Source: a virus. From it: a stretch of 30,771 nucleotides of DNA. Positions within the stretch are counted from its first letter, which is position 1, and every line of letters starts with the position of its first letter. Below are positions 6,541 through 14,428 of this stretch, one piece after another. The translations under genes and the position numbers were made by a program. A model generated the notes under the pieces. That model was not told the origin of the DNA, searched no databases, and saw only the letters and a list, made by a program, of their open reading frames with translations. The stretch covers positions 1 through 30,771 of IMG/VR virus record IMGVR_UViG_3300028840_005054; one strand, 5' to 3'.

Positions 6541-6560
6541 ATACTTGGTAATACTTGGTC
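6541..6560. repeat. Tandem ATACTTGGT repeat
   Basis: Two adjacent near-identical decamers (ATACTTGGTA, ATACTTGGTC) lie 44 bases right of the dyad array, in the same A/T-rich gene-free gap. They may be part of the same regulatory or origin region. Confidence 0.4.
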
Positions 6561-6710
6561 TTAAGCAGTTTTAAAGAGCTAAAGCAAAGTGACTAATGTA
6601 TGACATTTAACTAGGATGGGTAGAGGGAGTTAGATAAACCCAAAGTAAGGCTTAATTCATTTTTCTACAGGGTAACTTACAGTAAAACCCTCCAGAAAGG
6701 CTGAAAATCC

Positions 6711-6962
6711 ATGAAAGACAAAGACGGAAACCAGCTTTCTATAGAAAATCTTCACCAGATGGTCGTTGGGGAAGGCGATCTCGCCATAATGCCTGAGGGA
6801 TGTATGGGAGGGGGAGATGGCAGGCCGAAAAAGCCGGGAAGGTCGTTTTGTTATGTCTGCTATAAGTCATTGCCGCGTGAGATGCAGAGCGATCTGTACC
6901 GTCATGTGGGGGATGGATATGGTGAGGCTTACGATAAGGCCGTTGAATGGCTGGAGGGATAA
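6711..6962 (+). CDS. Hypothetical protein with a CxxC motif
   Basis: 83 residues starting MKDKDGNQLSIENLH. A Gly-rich linker is followed by RSFCYVCYKSLP (one CxxC) and an acidic helical end. With only one Cys pair plus C31, metal binding is uncertain. An AAAGG-type site lies upstream. It is the first gene after the dyad array, so those sites may control it. Confidence 0.55.
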   Translation: MKDKDGNQLSIENLHQMVVGEGDLAIMPEGCMGGGDGRPKKPGRSFCYVCYKSLPREMQSDLYRHVGDGYGEAYDKAVEWLEG

Positions 6963-6987
6963 TGGCATGAAAGGATGAGGTCGCGGG

Positions 6988-7170
6988 ATGAAACTTTTTC
7001 TTATTATCTCAATTCTGATTTTATACCTAATACTGATAGCGTGTTTATTCCAGCTGTTTTGGTTACTGTTTATTGCGATTGGCATGGCGTTTATTGGAGC
7101 CCCGATATGGGCTATTTGGGAATATCGATTTAATCCAGATCAACCTACGCACAGTTGGATGGATTTTTAA
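6988..7170 (+). CDS. Small two-helix membrane protein
   Basis: 60 residues. MKLFLIISILILYLILIAC begins a long hydrophobic stretch to about residue 46, enough for two membrane helices, with a polar C-terminus (RFNPDQPTHSWMDF). A GGATGAGG site lies about 10 bases upstream. Holin-like size and topology, but no family evidence. Confidence 0.5.
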   Translation: MKLFLIISILILYLILIACLFQLFWLLFIAIGMAFIGAPIWAIWEYRFNPDQPTHSWMDF

Positions 7171-7203
7171 GGCAATGACGGTCCTCCTAAAATGAGCGGC
7201 GAT

Positions 7204-7268
7204 ACTCCCCCCGCACCGCCTGGGGGTAAGGGCCTGCCCCTGTAGCGCAAAATAGGGGGAGTTTTTAA
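7204..7268 (+). terminator. Likely intrinsic terminator
   Basis: ACTCCCCCC (7204-7212) pairs with GGGGGAGT (7255-7262), followed by TTTTT. The loop contains a further GGGG/CCCC pairing. It lies between the 6988 membrane-protein gene and the next micro-gene cluster. Confidence 0.55.
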
Positions 7269-7290
7269 TCATCAATGTGGAGATGTGTGT

Positions 7291-7461
7291 ATGGAAACGA
7301 CACTGGAGGTTCTAACCACTTTATGTTTTGCGAACACGGTTCTTGTGGGGGTCACCATTTGGTCGAGGACATTGCTGAAGGACGGTGTTAGCTCATTTTT
7401 ACTTTTTGCGTTTGCCCTCAATGCGGCCGCCTTCGCTTCCTTGATGGGATGGTTGAAATGA
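7291..7461 (+). CDS. Small two-helix membrane protein
   Basis: 56 residues starting METTLEVLTTLCFANTV. Hydrophobic segments at about 8-24 and 34-52 are separated by a short basic turn (SRTLLKDG), a hairpin topology as in small holins. GGAGAT lies seven bases upstream. First of four successive short membrane-type genes. No endolysin was recognised nearby, so a lysis role is only a possibility. Confidence 0.55.
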   Translation: METTLEVLTTLCFANTVLVGVTIWSRTLLKDGVSSFLLFAFALNAAAFASLMGWLK

Positions 7462-7486
7462 ACGAAATACGAGTTCAAGGAGAGAG

Positions 7487-7594
7487 ATGGAAACTTGCAT
7501 GAATTGGTTATGGTTTTTTGGTGGCATGGGGATAGCTTTACTTATCATTTTAGTCATACATTTGGCCAGTATGGATGACAATAGCGGATGTTAA
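7487..7594 (+). CDS. 35-residue membrane peptide
   Basis: Starts METCMNWLWFFGGMG, with a single hydrophobic helix at about 7-27 and a short acidic tail. AAGGAGAG lies just upstream. The next gene starts within its last codons (GGATGTTAA), indicating translational coupling. Confidence 0.5.
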   Translation: METCMNWLWFFGGMGIALLIILVIHLASMDDNSGC

Positions 7595-7764
7595 AACTTC
7601 CCAAACCTGTATGGACATTACTGTGGAGCCTCTTCAGCCTGTGCGTTGTCGTTATTTTCGTTTTATGGTTCATCCCAAAGGTTATTGTATTTCGATTTTA
7701 CAGGAAAAAGGCACGACGTAAACAGTTTGAAAGATCGATTCGCAAACTGGTATCGCTTAACTGA
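7588..7764 (+). CDS. Single-pass membrane protein with a basic tail
   Basis: 58 residues starting MLKLPKPVWTLLWSL, with a membrane helix at about 9-35 and a strongly basic cytoplasmic tail (RKKARRKQ...). The start overlaps the previous gene's stop by seven bases. Function unknown; the topology recalls regulators of membrane complexes or holin partners. Confidence 0.5.
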   Translation: MLKLPKPVWTLLWSLFSLCVVVIFVLWFIPKVIVFRFYRKKARRKQFERSIRKLVSLN

Positions 7765-7773
7765 GGGGAAGAT

Positions 7774-7923
7774 ATGATCCGTGAACTCGGATCCATAATC
7801 GCAAGCGCGGCCATGTTGGTTGTGGCCATAATGGCCTGGGTGATTATTCGGCTAAGCCAATTTCTTTTTTCAGGAGACTTCCGTGAACCATCAAAGCGCA
7901 ACTCCATACGAGATATTTCGTAA
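7774..7923 (+). CDS. Single-pass membrane protein
   Basis: 49 residues starting MIRELGSIIASAAML, with one helix at about 8-30 and a polar tail (REPSKRNSIRDIS). GAGGGG lies upstream and the gene starts nine bases after the previous stop. Fourth in the run of short membrane proteins. Confidence 0.5.
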   Translation: MIRELGSIIASAAMLVVAIMAWVIIRLSQFLFSGDFREPSKRNSIRDIS

Positions 7924-7945
7924 AAACTTCGTAAGGGCAAAGTAA
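7883..7945 (+). CDS. Possible 20-residue peptide overlapping its neighbour
   Basis: A GTG-start frame (NHQSATPYEIFRKNF...) preceded by AGGAGA. It overlaps the end of the previous membrane gene in another frame. Only the ribosome binding site supports it. Confidence 0.25.
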   Translation: MNHQSATPYEIFRKNFVRAK

Positions 7946-7957
7946 ATAGTCCGCATT

Positions 7958-8083
7958 ATGGAGCAGGCCACTTGCTATATCGGGATCGAGTCTACACAGG
8001 AAGAAATTGACCGCGAGATAGCACGGCAATGGGCCAAGGAAAATAAAAAGGGGGTGAATAATCTGTGGCAGAAACAGACTTGA
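7958..8083 (+). CDS. Small charged helical protein
   Basis: 41 residues starting MEQATCYIGIESTQEEID, mostly one charged helix. It has no clear ribosome binding site, so it is tentative. Its end overlaps the next gene start by 19 bases in a different frame. Confidence 0.35.
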   Translation: MEQATCYIGIESTQEEIDREIARQWAKENKKGVNNLWQKQT

Positions 8084-8331
8084 AGACCGCTATTCAAAAA
8101 ATCTGGAAGGCGATAAACGATCTGGATAAAGCCGACGTTCAAACAACGGCTTTGGCGCATACAATCATCACGCTGTTGATCGAGAAAGGGTTCACTACCC
8201 AAAAGCAGATCGTGGAATTCCTTCCTTCCAGTTTTGAAAAGGCAAAAGAAATGAGGAAGGATATTTCCCAAGAGACAGTTTCCGTATTGGACGCCGATTC
8301 TGCCTGGGAATTCTTTAAAACGGTGCAATAA
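8065..8331 (+). CDS. Helical hypothetical protein, paralogue A
   Basis: 88 residues, GTG start (MAETDLKTAIQKIW) with GGGGG ten bases upstream. It is all-helical and appears related to the next gene. NDLDKADVQTTALAHTI aligns with DNLDRQDLNNLALLHDI, and the later QIVEFL...MRK aligns with QIAESL...KRK. This suggests tandem duplication. The stop and the next start overlap by one base (TAATG). Function unknown. Confidence 0.7.
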   Translation: MAETDLKTAIQKIWKAINDLDKADVQTTALAHTIITLLIEKGFTTQKQIVEFLPSSFEKAKEMRKDISQETVSVLDADSAWEFFKTVQ

Positions 8332-8555
8332 TGACTGAAATAGATAAGATTCAAACTGCCCTGGACAACCTCGATCGCCAGGACCTGAACAATCTTGCCC
8401 TTCTCCACGATATCGCGGCCGTTATGGTTATCACAAAAATGGTGACCCTGGAAGAAATGACCACACAAATTGCGGAGAGCCTTGCTTTTGTTATGGACAA
8501 GAGAAAGAAGGTTCATGATGCCATGGGGAATAAACCGGCAGGGGTGGTGCAGTAG
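8331..8555 (+). CDS. Helical hypothetical protein, paralogue B
   Basis: 74 residues starting MTEIDKIQTALDNLD, with the same helical layout as its upstream neighbour but shorter. It is coupled on both sides: TAATG with the previous gene, and TAG overlapping the GTG of the next. The pair might form a heterodimer; this is inference. Confidence 0.7.
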   Translation: MTEIDKIQTALDNLDRQDLNNLALLHDIAAVMVITKMVTLEEMTTQIAESLAFVMDKRKKVHDAMGNKPAGVVQ

Positions 8556-8755
8556 TGGAGGACGAAGATCTATCCATCTTGGAACGCTTCAGGCTTGAAT
8601 CCATGCCGAACCAGGACGAGGTGGATCGGGAGTTCTGCAGAAAACGCTGTTGTGCATGGCTGGGCGCCGAGCATGGATGCAGCACCGTATGGAACCCGGG
8701 GTTGAGGAAGGGGAAATGCCTTTGGACTTACGAGGAGTTGAAAGGGAAAGCCTGA
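8555..8755 (+). CDS. Small Cys-rich protein
   Basis: 66 residues with a GTG start. Five Cys fall in FCRKRCCAWLGAEHGC and a later GKCLW, a candidate zinc or disulphide-bonded site. AGGGGTGG lies upstream. TGATG overlap couples it to the next gene. No family recognised. Confidence 0.55.
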   Translation: MEDEDLSILERFRLESMPNQDEVDREFCRKRCCAWLGAEHGCSTVWNPGLRKGKCLWTYEELKGKA

Positions 8756-8889
8756 TGGCGAATAATTCGTTACTCGAAGGCCAAGATCTTGGGAGTATTA
8801 TAAAGAGAATCCTAAAACATTTCTATGATGAACTCTGTATGTACTCGGTTTCCTATTGGCAAGCTTGGGATCCAGCTGATAGACGATAA
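8755..8889 (+). CDS. 44-residue hypothetical protein
   Basis: Starts MANNSLLEGQDLGSIIKRI and ends with an aromatic stretch (YSVSYWQAWDPADRR). AAAGGG lies upstream and the start overlaps the previous stop (TGATG). Confidence 0.45.
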   Translation: MANNSLLEGQDLGSIIKRILKHFYDELCMYSVSYWQAWDPADRR

Positions 8890-8952
8890 ACTCGATGGAA
8901 ATCGCTATTCAAGCGATGGAACCGTGAAACGGATTATCAGGAAGGCAACTGA

Positions 8953-9255
8953 ATGATCGCCTATAGTAGCGACACCACTTATACCGGAACATACAGCAGT
9001 GGTCCTTACGATAATGATGTTGCCGTTTTTTATTCCGCTGCCGATGCATTCCACGACTTCGCAGAAGAAATGAAAAAGCTTTTGGCCCTCAGGTATCAGT
9101 CATGGTACAGATTTACTTTTTGGTTTGATATTAGACTGGGGAGGGAACCCATTTCCCCGCCCAAGTTCTTTCTGGCTTTTGCGAAACCATTTCTGGTCTA
9201 TCGCATGATGCGATGCAACCGACATGGTATCGGTTTGAGAACTCGAATCAAATAG
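8953..9255 (+). CDS. Hypothetical protein
   Basis: 100 residues. The Ser/Thr/Tyr-rich N-terminus (MIAYSSDTTYTGTYSSG) is followed by an amphipathic helix and a basic, aromatic C-terminal half. AGGAAGG lies about 10 bases upstream. Unrecognised. Confidence 0.5.
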   Translation: MIAYSSDTTYTGTYSSGPYDNDVAVFYSAADAFHDFAEEMKKLLALRYQSWYRFTFWFDIRLGREPISPPKFFLAFAKPFLVYRMMRCNRHGIGLRTRIK

Positions 9256-9267
9256 GAGATAAAGATT

Positions 9268-9474
9268 ATGCCAAGACAGCAACCACCACCTTTTGATCCA
9301 TCCCAGGCAACTCCGGCAATTTGCCTCGATTGCAACGGGGAATTCTTTGATAAGGCCTACCGGGTCGCAATAGTGAGCGTTTTAGCCCCCGGCAACGCAA
9401 CGGGGAAGAACATCGTCCTCGAATATCCCGTTTATCTATGCCATAAATGCGGGAAAGAACTCCAAAAACCATGA
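9268..9474 (+). CDS. Small zinc-ribbon protein
   Basis: 68 residues starting MPRQQPPPFDPSQATPA. CLDC at about 19-22 and CHKC at about 58-61 form a four-Cys zinc ribbon around a short beta segment. TAGGAGAT lies upstream of the ATG. Likely a small nucleic-acid- or protein-binding accessory. Confidence 0.65.
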   Translation: MPRQQPPPFDPSQATPAICLDCNGEFFDKAYRVAIVSVLAPGNATGKNIVLEYPVYLCHKCGKELQKP

Positions 9475-9495
9475 TAAAACCTGTGGGCATCCAGT

Positions 9496-9855
9496 GTGGC
9501 GATAAAACGCTTTTCGGATACGCAACATATTCAGATTGATTATGGTCTTCTTCACAGCGAAGCCTGGCAAAGCCTTTCGAGGTCTGCCAGAGACTTTTAC
9601 GTTCAGCTCAAGGCGCGGCGGAACCTGAAGGACTCCCGCGGAAAGATTATCAACCGTGATGATGATTACATTAAATTCAGCCATACAGATTCATACGGAA
9701 TGTCAAAGCCGACATTCAGGAAGGCCGCGGACGAATTGATTAAGAAAGGGTTTATCGAAATAGTGGAGTGCGGCCATTTCCCAGCGATAAGGCCTAAGTA
9801 CGCATTGAGTGAAATGTGGAGATGGGATGATGAGGACGATTTCGTGATGGATTGA
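9496..9855 (+). CDS. Winged-helix DNA-binding-like protein
   Basis: 119 residues. YGLLHSEAWQSLSRSARDFY followed by a helix-turn-helix at about 63-90 (YGMSKPTFRKAADELIKKGFIE) and a wing (VECGHF...) matches the pattern of phage replication or regulatory winged-helix proteins. The GTG start at 9496 lacks a good ribosome binding site. The acidic tail ends just before a strong terminator, so it is the last gene of the early cluster. Replication initiation or repression are both possible. Confidence 0.6.
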   Translation: MAIKRFSDTQHIQIDYGLLHSEAWQSLSRSARDFYVQLKARRNLKDSRGKIINRDDDYIKFSHTDSYGMSKPTFRKAADELIKKGFIEIVECGHFPAIRPKYALSEMWRWDDEDDFVMD

Positions 9856-9856
9856 G

Positions 9857-9888
9857 AAAGCCCACCAGCTATTTGCCAGTGGGCTTTT
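9857..9888 (+). terminator. Intrinsic terminator ending the small-gene cluster
   Basis: AAAGCCCAC (9857-9865) and GTGGGCTTT (9879-9887) form a perfect 9-bp stem whose T-run ends at 9888. It lies immediately after the winged-helix gene. Confidence 0.85.
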
Positions 9889-9982
9889 GAAAAGGAAAAC
9901 AGTAAGGTTACAGGATGACTCTAATTTAAACCATTGGTATCGGAATGTCAAGAAGAAAATTACATGAGGGGGTTTTAATATT

Positions 9983-10537
9983 ATGGCTGTTGACCAGTCA
10001 AAGGTCGGTCGAGATCTGAAAACGCAAGTCGGGACCGTTATGGGTATGCAGGCGCGGTACATCGCCCATGTCCAGGAATGCAAAGGTGAAAAGTGCCCCC
10101 TTTATGATCAGTGTACTTACAAGAAAAAAATGGGGCCCTGCAAGGTTATTCACAACTTCTTATCCTCTCTCTATCGTGATTGGGTGGATCCAGATAACGG
10201 CATAGGCGATATCATTGTCCAGTCTCAACTGGACAGACTTGGCCTTCTGGTCATTCCTCTGTATCATATGTATATCCGAATGCTTTTGGAAACTTTTTCA
10301 GTTGACAGCACAGACTATGAGGACAGCAAGGGAAGGATTCACACGCGACCGCAATTTATAGAAATGCCCAAACTGATTCGAGAGATCAGGGCCGAGCTTA
10401 AGGATATTGGCTTGGACAAGCTCTGGAACCAGAAATTCGGAAGGAAAAAGCCACTGCCTGCAGGAAAAAGCATGGATGATCTCATGCGAGACGGGCAGGG
10501 CTATGAGGCGGCCCAGGGCTGGGATGAAAATTCCTAA
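9983..10537 (+). CDS. Cys-cluster protein in the small-terminase position
   Basis: 184 residues starting MAVDQSKVGRDLKTQV. Four Cys in CKGEKCPLYDQC and GPC (about 33-53) suggest a metal or iron-sulphur site. The remainder is helical (LDRLGLLVIPLYHMYIRMLL...IREIRAELKDIGLDKLW). It lies one short RNA-like element upstream of the large terminase, where a small terminase subunit is usual, but no typical helix-turn-helix of that family is obvious. GAGGGGG lies upstream. Small terminase is a positional inference. Confidence 0.55.
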   Translation: MAVDQSKVGRDLKTQVGTVMGMQARYIAHVQECKGEKCPLYDQCTYKKKMGPCKVIHNFLSSLYRDWVDPDNGIGDIIVQSQLDRLGLLVIPLYHMYIRMLLETFSVDSTDYEDSKGRIHTRPQFIEMPKLIREIRAELKDIGLDKLWNQKFGRKKPLPAGKSMDDLMRDGQGYEAAQGWDENS

Positions 10538-10541
10538 TGCT

Positions 10542-10739
10542 TTTGTTGTGCGATAGAAGGAGGATGCATTCAGGCGAGTAACTAAGGTGAAAGCCCCTCC
10601 GGTTGGACCTCAATGAGAGGTACGCTTCATGGAAATAGCATAGATCCATGCAGGGCAAGGCTACCCAATAATAGCCGCTTGTAGAAGCCGCTTAGGGAGC
10701 GGGAGTGGTGTGGGGGAAAACCACGTATCGCACAACAAA
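10542..10739 (+). ncRNA. Structured RNA (HEARO/omega-RNA-like?) upstream of terL
   Basis: A 198-base gene-free element closed by a perfect 14-bp terminal stem (10542-10555 with 10726-10739). Internal hairpins: GGAGG/CCTCC (10559-10600), ACCTC/GAGGT (10607-10621), CATGGA/TCCATG (10628-10650), GGCTA/TAGCC (10659-10676), GCTT/AAGC (10677-10688) and CCGCT/AGCGG (10688-10702). The core AACTAAGGTGAAAGCCCC is reminiscent, from memory, of HEARO (IscB omega-RNA) and of group II intron domain I. No IscB, reverse transcriptase or intron domain V is present. A terminal-inverted-repeat element is the main alternative. Confidence 0.6.
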
Positions 10740-10757
10740 TCAATTTGAAGGGAATGT

Positions 10758-12611
10758 ATGAATAGCAACGACTACATCTACAAGCATAAGCCGGAATATA
10801 CAAACGGTGCCGAAGGGTTTATCTTATGGGCTGAAGATAACGCCTATATTGAGGTCGTCCCCTTTGATTCCACGGCAAAGAAGTGGGTGTCACTTAGGGA
10901 CCTGCCGGACGACCTTCACCCTGAAACAGGCAAGTCGTACAAGCAAATGTGGGAGGCCCAGAAAGAAATTATCCGTGAAGCCCTTAGAATGGAAAAAGGC
11001 CAATTTGTTTACCGCCTGTTAGTTTTTTGCTGGCCTCGCGGAGAGGGTAAGTCGCTCCTGGTATGCCTGATAAAGCTTTGGAGGTTTTGCGTTTTTCAGA
11101 GGCAGAAGATACTTTGTGGCGCCAACAGTAAAGACCAGGTTACTTTTGTCCACTATGATATCATGAAAGATATCATAAAAAACTCGCCAAAGCTCATAAA
11201 TCTGATAGGGCTGAAGAATGTGAAGAAACAGGCTATTACCCTAACAGACAGATACGATAGCATCCAGTCGGAAATCAAGCCTATATCATCCCACACCGGA
11301 CTTCTCTCCAATATCAATGCCTACACCTTCAGCGATCTGTTTAAAATGGTCAAGTCAACGTTTTTTACAGAGCTGGATGGATCGACGCGGTGGATCCCGA
11401 ATGCCATGGGAGCGATCGATTCAACCGTGTCGCCAAAGAATCATATCCTCCACAACCTATACGAGTCGTATATTAAAGGCGAAGACCCAACTCTTTTCTT
11501 TTCGTACCGATTTAGCAAAGAAGGGGACCCGGCAGATTATTGGAACCCAAATGCGACAGTTGCCCAACTCAATGGGTTTAGAGTCAAATTTCCGTTCGGT
11601 GATTTTGAGAAGTTCTTTCTTAATCTATGGGAGTCCGCCGAAGAAAAGTTCTTTAAACCCGAGACAATCGAGGCGATGCATTATCTGGGGGTTGACAGGG
11701 CCATCAACGTTCACAATACCCTTATTGAGCTAATCAATGAAAAGACGAAACTGGAAGAGACGAAAGCTGAATTCGCAGAGCGGGGTATCGAGGCTAATGT
11801 CGAAAACCAGATTCAGGTGATCAAGAAGAAGCTTTGGCATATCGAGGACATTTTTCGGTTGCGAACGGATCAGAACAGGCCAAGGATTCCGGAGCCTACT
11901 GACGTTGAAACGTTGAGCAATATTTATGATACCGATTGGGCGATCATGGGCTCCATAGACCGTGCTGATCCAACGGAAGGAAAAAGAACGTCTGCAAGGA
12001 CTATCGTATCGGCCATTATGAAAGGGCTGATTGGAAGCAGGAGAAATCCGCTGATAGCAGCAGAGGGAGAAATCCCGGCGTACCTGTATATTCTTCTGTA
12101 TCTTGATGATGTGGAAGATCACAGCTTAGAGGGGATTAAAAATAGATTTCAAGTGATCCATGACACTTTTGGTGGGTTGGATATCCTTGGGGGAGAACGA
12201 TGGGGCGTTTGGGATCTCGCGCCATGGTGCGAAGAACGAGGAATAAAGCTCCAAATATGGAGCCCAAATTATTCTCAGCAGAAGGCGATGTTTTCGGAGC
12301 TTTTCAACGCTGCGAAATTTGGGCAATTCAAGGCCCCACCATTGGCAGTACCAGGTTACAAGAAGGATGATATCCTCATAGAAGAAGCGACGGAATTCAT
12401 TCATCAGCCCCCAGCGCCTGGAAAGAAGGCGGGATGGTTCGGAAGTCCGGAGAAGAACATAAAGGGTGGCGTACAGGACGATTCCATTTTTACAATAGGC
12501 GGCGGAATGTACGCCGGCCGCGAGTTAACGGTGGTCGATTTCCGAGAGAGAAAGGGTAAAATGGATTTCGGAACATTTTTCCCGGCAGAGGGGTTATTGG
12601 GGAAATATTGA
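10758..12611 (+). CDS. terL: Terminase large subunit
   Basis: 617 residues. Walker A WPRGEGKS lies at 92-99 in the packaging ATPase domain. The C-terminal RNase H-like nuclease is indicated by GSIDRAD (D401), WGVWDLAP (D486) and the closing GVQDDSIF (D574-D575). A coiled insert at about 325-360 (NEKTKLEETKAEFAE...) separates them. It pumps DNA into the prohead through the portal and cuts concatemers. GAAGGGAATGT precedes the ATG. It sits between the structured RNA and a strong terminator and is the first firmly identified gene of the head module. The length is normal for the family. Confidence 0.9.
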   Translation: MNSNDYIYKHKPEYTNGAEGFILWAEDNAYIEVVPFDSTAKKWVSLRDLPDDLHPETGKSYKQMWEAQKEIIREALRMEKGQFVYRLLVFCWPRGEGKSLLVCLIKLWRFCVFQRQKILCGANSKDQVTFVHYDIMKDIIKNSPKLINLIGLKNVKKQAITLTDRYDSIQSEIKPISSHTGLLSNINAYTFSDLFKMVKSTFFTELDGSTRWIPNAMGAIDSTVSPKNHILHNLYESYIKGEDPTLFFSYRFSKEGDPADYWNPNATVAQLNGFRVKFPFGDFEKFFLNLWESAEEKFFKPETIEAMHYLGVDRAINVHNTLIELINEKTKLEETKAEFAERGIEANVENQIQVIKKKLWHIEDIFRLRTDQNRPRIPEPTDVETLSNIYDTDWAIMGSIDRADPTEGKRTSARTIVSAIMKGLIGSRRNPLIAAEGEIPAYLYILLYLDDVEDHSLEGIKNRFQVIHDTFGGLDILGGERWGVWDLAPWCEERGIKLQIWSPNYSQQKAMFSELFNAAKFGQFKAPPLAVPGYKKDDILIEEATEFIHQPPAPGKKAGWFGSPEKNIKGGVQDDSIFTIGGGMYAGRELTVVDFRERKGKMDFGTFFPAEGLLGKY

Positions 12612-12645
12612 CCTGTATTGTGCATCTCAGGAACAAAATGACATC

Positions 12646-12671
12646 AAAGTGGCCTTTTAGGTCACTTTTTT
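12646..12671 (+). terminator. Intrinsic terminator after terL
   Basis: AAAGTGGCC (12646-12654) pairs with GGTCACTTT (12660-12668), with one G-U and a five-base loop, followed by six T. It splits terL from the portal operon. Confidence 0.85.
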
Positions 12672-12672
12672 A

Positions 12673-12714
12673 TTGACAAACCAATTTTTTTAGCATTTCA
12701 TGATACATATATGT
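12673..12714 (+). promoter_or_regulatory. Possible promoter and palindrome before the portal gene
   Basis: A perfect TTGACA (12673-12678) follows the terL terminator. No good -10 is found at 16-18 bases, so it may use an activator or the phage sigma-like protein. A perfect ACATATATGT palindrome (12705-12714) follows. A new promoter is expected here because the preceding transcript terminates. Confidence 0.3.
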
Positions 12715-12775
12715 CTCATTGAGGCACTTTTGTACCGTTGATACAGATGTGTTTCACAAGAGGATGTCCCATGAA

Positions 12776-14359
12776 ATGCCGGAAAATTCAAAGATACAGC
12801 TAACGGAAGAGAATTGGGCTGAAGCTCAGTTCGCCCATCCGTGGCAATACGCACCTCCTTCAGCAATTGAGGGGGCTCGGGATACTGACGGCTTTCCGGT
12901 AGTTGGATCCACATCAAAAGACGGCTCTGTAATCAGCAGGGAATACCTCCACGCACATATCTGGAACAAATTCCATTCAAATCCTCATGTCAACACCTCC
13001 ACTCGCGGCCTTGTGGGCCGCCTTACCGGCCAAGGTTTCGCAACCGTATCGGACATCCCGGAAATAGACGCAGTCATTGACGAAACCGAAACGGACTATC
13101 GCAACAGGCTGTACGATTATTGGCCAAAATATGTGACCCGGACATTTATCAGCGGCGAGCTACATCTTTGTTTTACCTGCCATAAGGACGGGTTTATTGA
13201 GATTGATTTCATAGACCCCGATGTAATCGACGGGGAGAACGAGTATGGGATTCTCTTCCATCCACGCAAAACCAGGATGCCCCTTGTTTATTGCATTAAG
13301 GACACGGAGAACGACATTGAGGAACATGTCCCGTCCATTTATATGGCGCGATATCCTGAACTATACCGGGTAGCCAAGACTCTTAACGGTTTCAGTTCCA
13401 AAATGCTGGATCCCTGCAGGACCAGGGCGAAGGCCTTTAAGTCCGTAGGGGGATTCAATCGATTCATCGTGTCATGGGATCTGGGTCTTATCACAAAGCG
13501 CAGCACGTCACACCTGCAAACCATCCTCCAATGGCTGAACCACTGGGAAAACCTCAAGATGTATGAGATTGATCACAAGAAATCAAGTGGCGCATACGTC
13601 TGGGTAATCCGATTTACCGATGTTAAAAGCTGGCTTACCTGGCTGACCCTTACAGACGAGCAGAAACAGAAAACCGGGATAGGCGCAGTGAAAACGCCGG
13701 GGTCAACCTTGGTCGTTGGCCCGAATATGGAAGTGAAGGCCGAGTTTCCGAATCTTCCAAGGATCAGCGACGGCGATACGGACATCATGCAGATGATCTC
13801 TTCAGGTTTGAATGAGCCCCAGGACATTACGACCGGAAGGGCGTCGGGGCCATTTGCAAGCGTAAAGGCGTCCCGGGGCCCCCTTAGCGATCGGGTATCA
13901 GACGAGATTGTTGCCTTTGAAAGATGGCTCAGGTGGGACTTCTGGGGAAACATCTTCTTTCTGAAATCAGAAATTGCGGGGTTTCCGAAGACCTTTACCG
14001 TTGAAGAGGCGATTGATTTTGACAAGAACCAGGAACCGATTTTCAAGGAAATTCAAAAAAAGCCGGAGAGATGTATCGAGACAACCTTCCCGGTGTCCCA
14101 GATAGAAAACATTGAGAGTATGGCGAAGGCGATGTTGGGCGTTAAGCATGGCAGTTTGAACGATACGGCAGGCATTCCGAACGAAGACATCCTGAAGAGG
14201 TTAGGATTCAGAGGATACAAGCGGCTGAGGCTTAAAAAAGCGACGGAAGACAAACGGTTCCCCAAGACGATTTTGGCGGTGGACCAGGAAGCACACCAAG
14301 AATCAACCGAAGCCGAACCCCCGAAAAAAGGGAAGAAGGCTTCACAACAGGATCAATAA
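12776..14359 (+). CDS. Portal protein
   Basis: About 527 residues from the chosen ATG. Long helical-beta architecture, position after terL and before the protease, and segments such as NPHVNTSTRGLVGRLTGQGF, ISSGLNEPQDITTGRASGPFAS and a charged Lys-rich tail are characteristic of phage portals, which form the dodecameric vertex for DNA entry. The start is uncertain: ATG at 12776 has AAGAGG twelve bases upstream, ATG at 12764 abuts it, and the frame is open back to a TTG at 12719. Confidence 0.75.
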   Translation: MPENSKIQLTEENWAEAQFAHPWQYAPPSAIEGARDTDGFPVVGSTSKDGSVISREYLHAHIWNKFHSNPHVNTSTRGLVGRLTGQGFATVSDIPEIDAVIDETETDYRNRLYDYWPKYVTRTFISGELHLCFTCHKDGFIEIDFIDPDVIDGENEYGILFHPRKTRMPLVYCIKDTENDIEEHVPSIYMARYPELYRVAKTLNGFSSKMLDPCRTRAKAFKSVGGFNRFIVSWDLGLITKRSTSHLQTILQWLNHWENLKMYEIDHKKSSGAYVWVIRFTDVKSWLTWLTLTDEQKQKTGIGAVKTPGSTLVVGPNMEVKAEFPNLPRISDGDTDIMQMISSGLNEPQDITTGRASGPFASVKASRGPLSDRVSDEIVAFERWLRWDFWGNIFFLKSEIAGFPKTFTVEEAIDFDKNQEPIFKEIQKKPERCIETTFPVSQIENIESMAKAMLGVKHGSLNDTAGIPNEDILKRLGFRGYKRLRLKKATEDKRFPKTILAVDQEAHQESTEAEPPKKGKKASQQDQ

Positions 14360-14428
14360 CGCCAGGGTGATCCTCCCAACAACCGGACCCTGTTTCGACG
14401 GTAGGCCAGCCTGAAAAAACGGGGAGTG

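Noticed and set aside
10542-10739. Group I or group II intron
   Set aside because: GTGCG near the 5' end and a GGTGAAAG core are suggestive, but no domain V, no group I core and no interrupted gene: both neighbours are complete.
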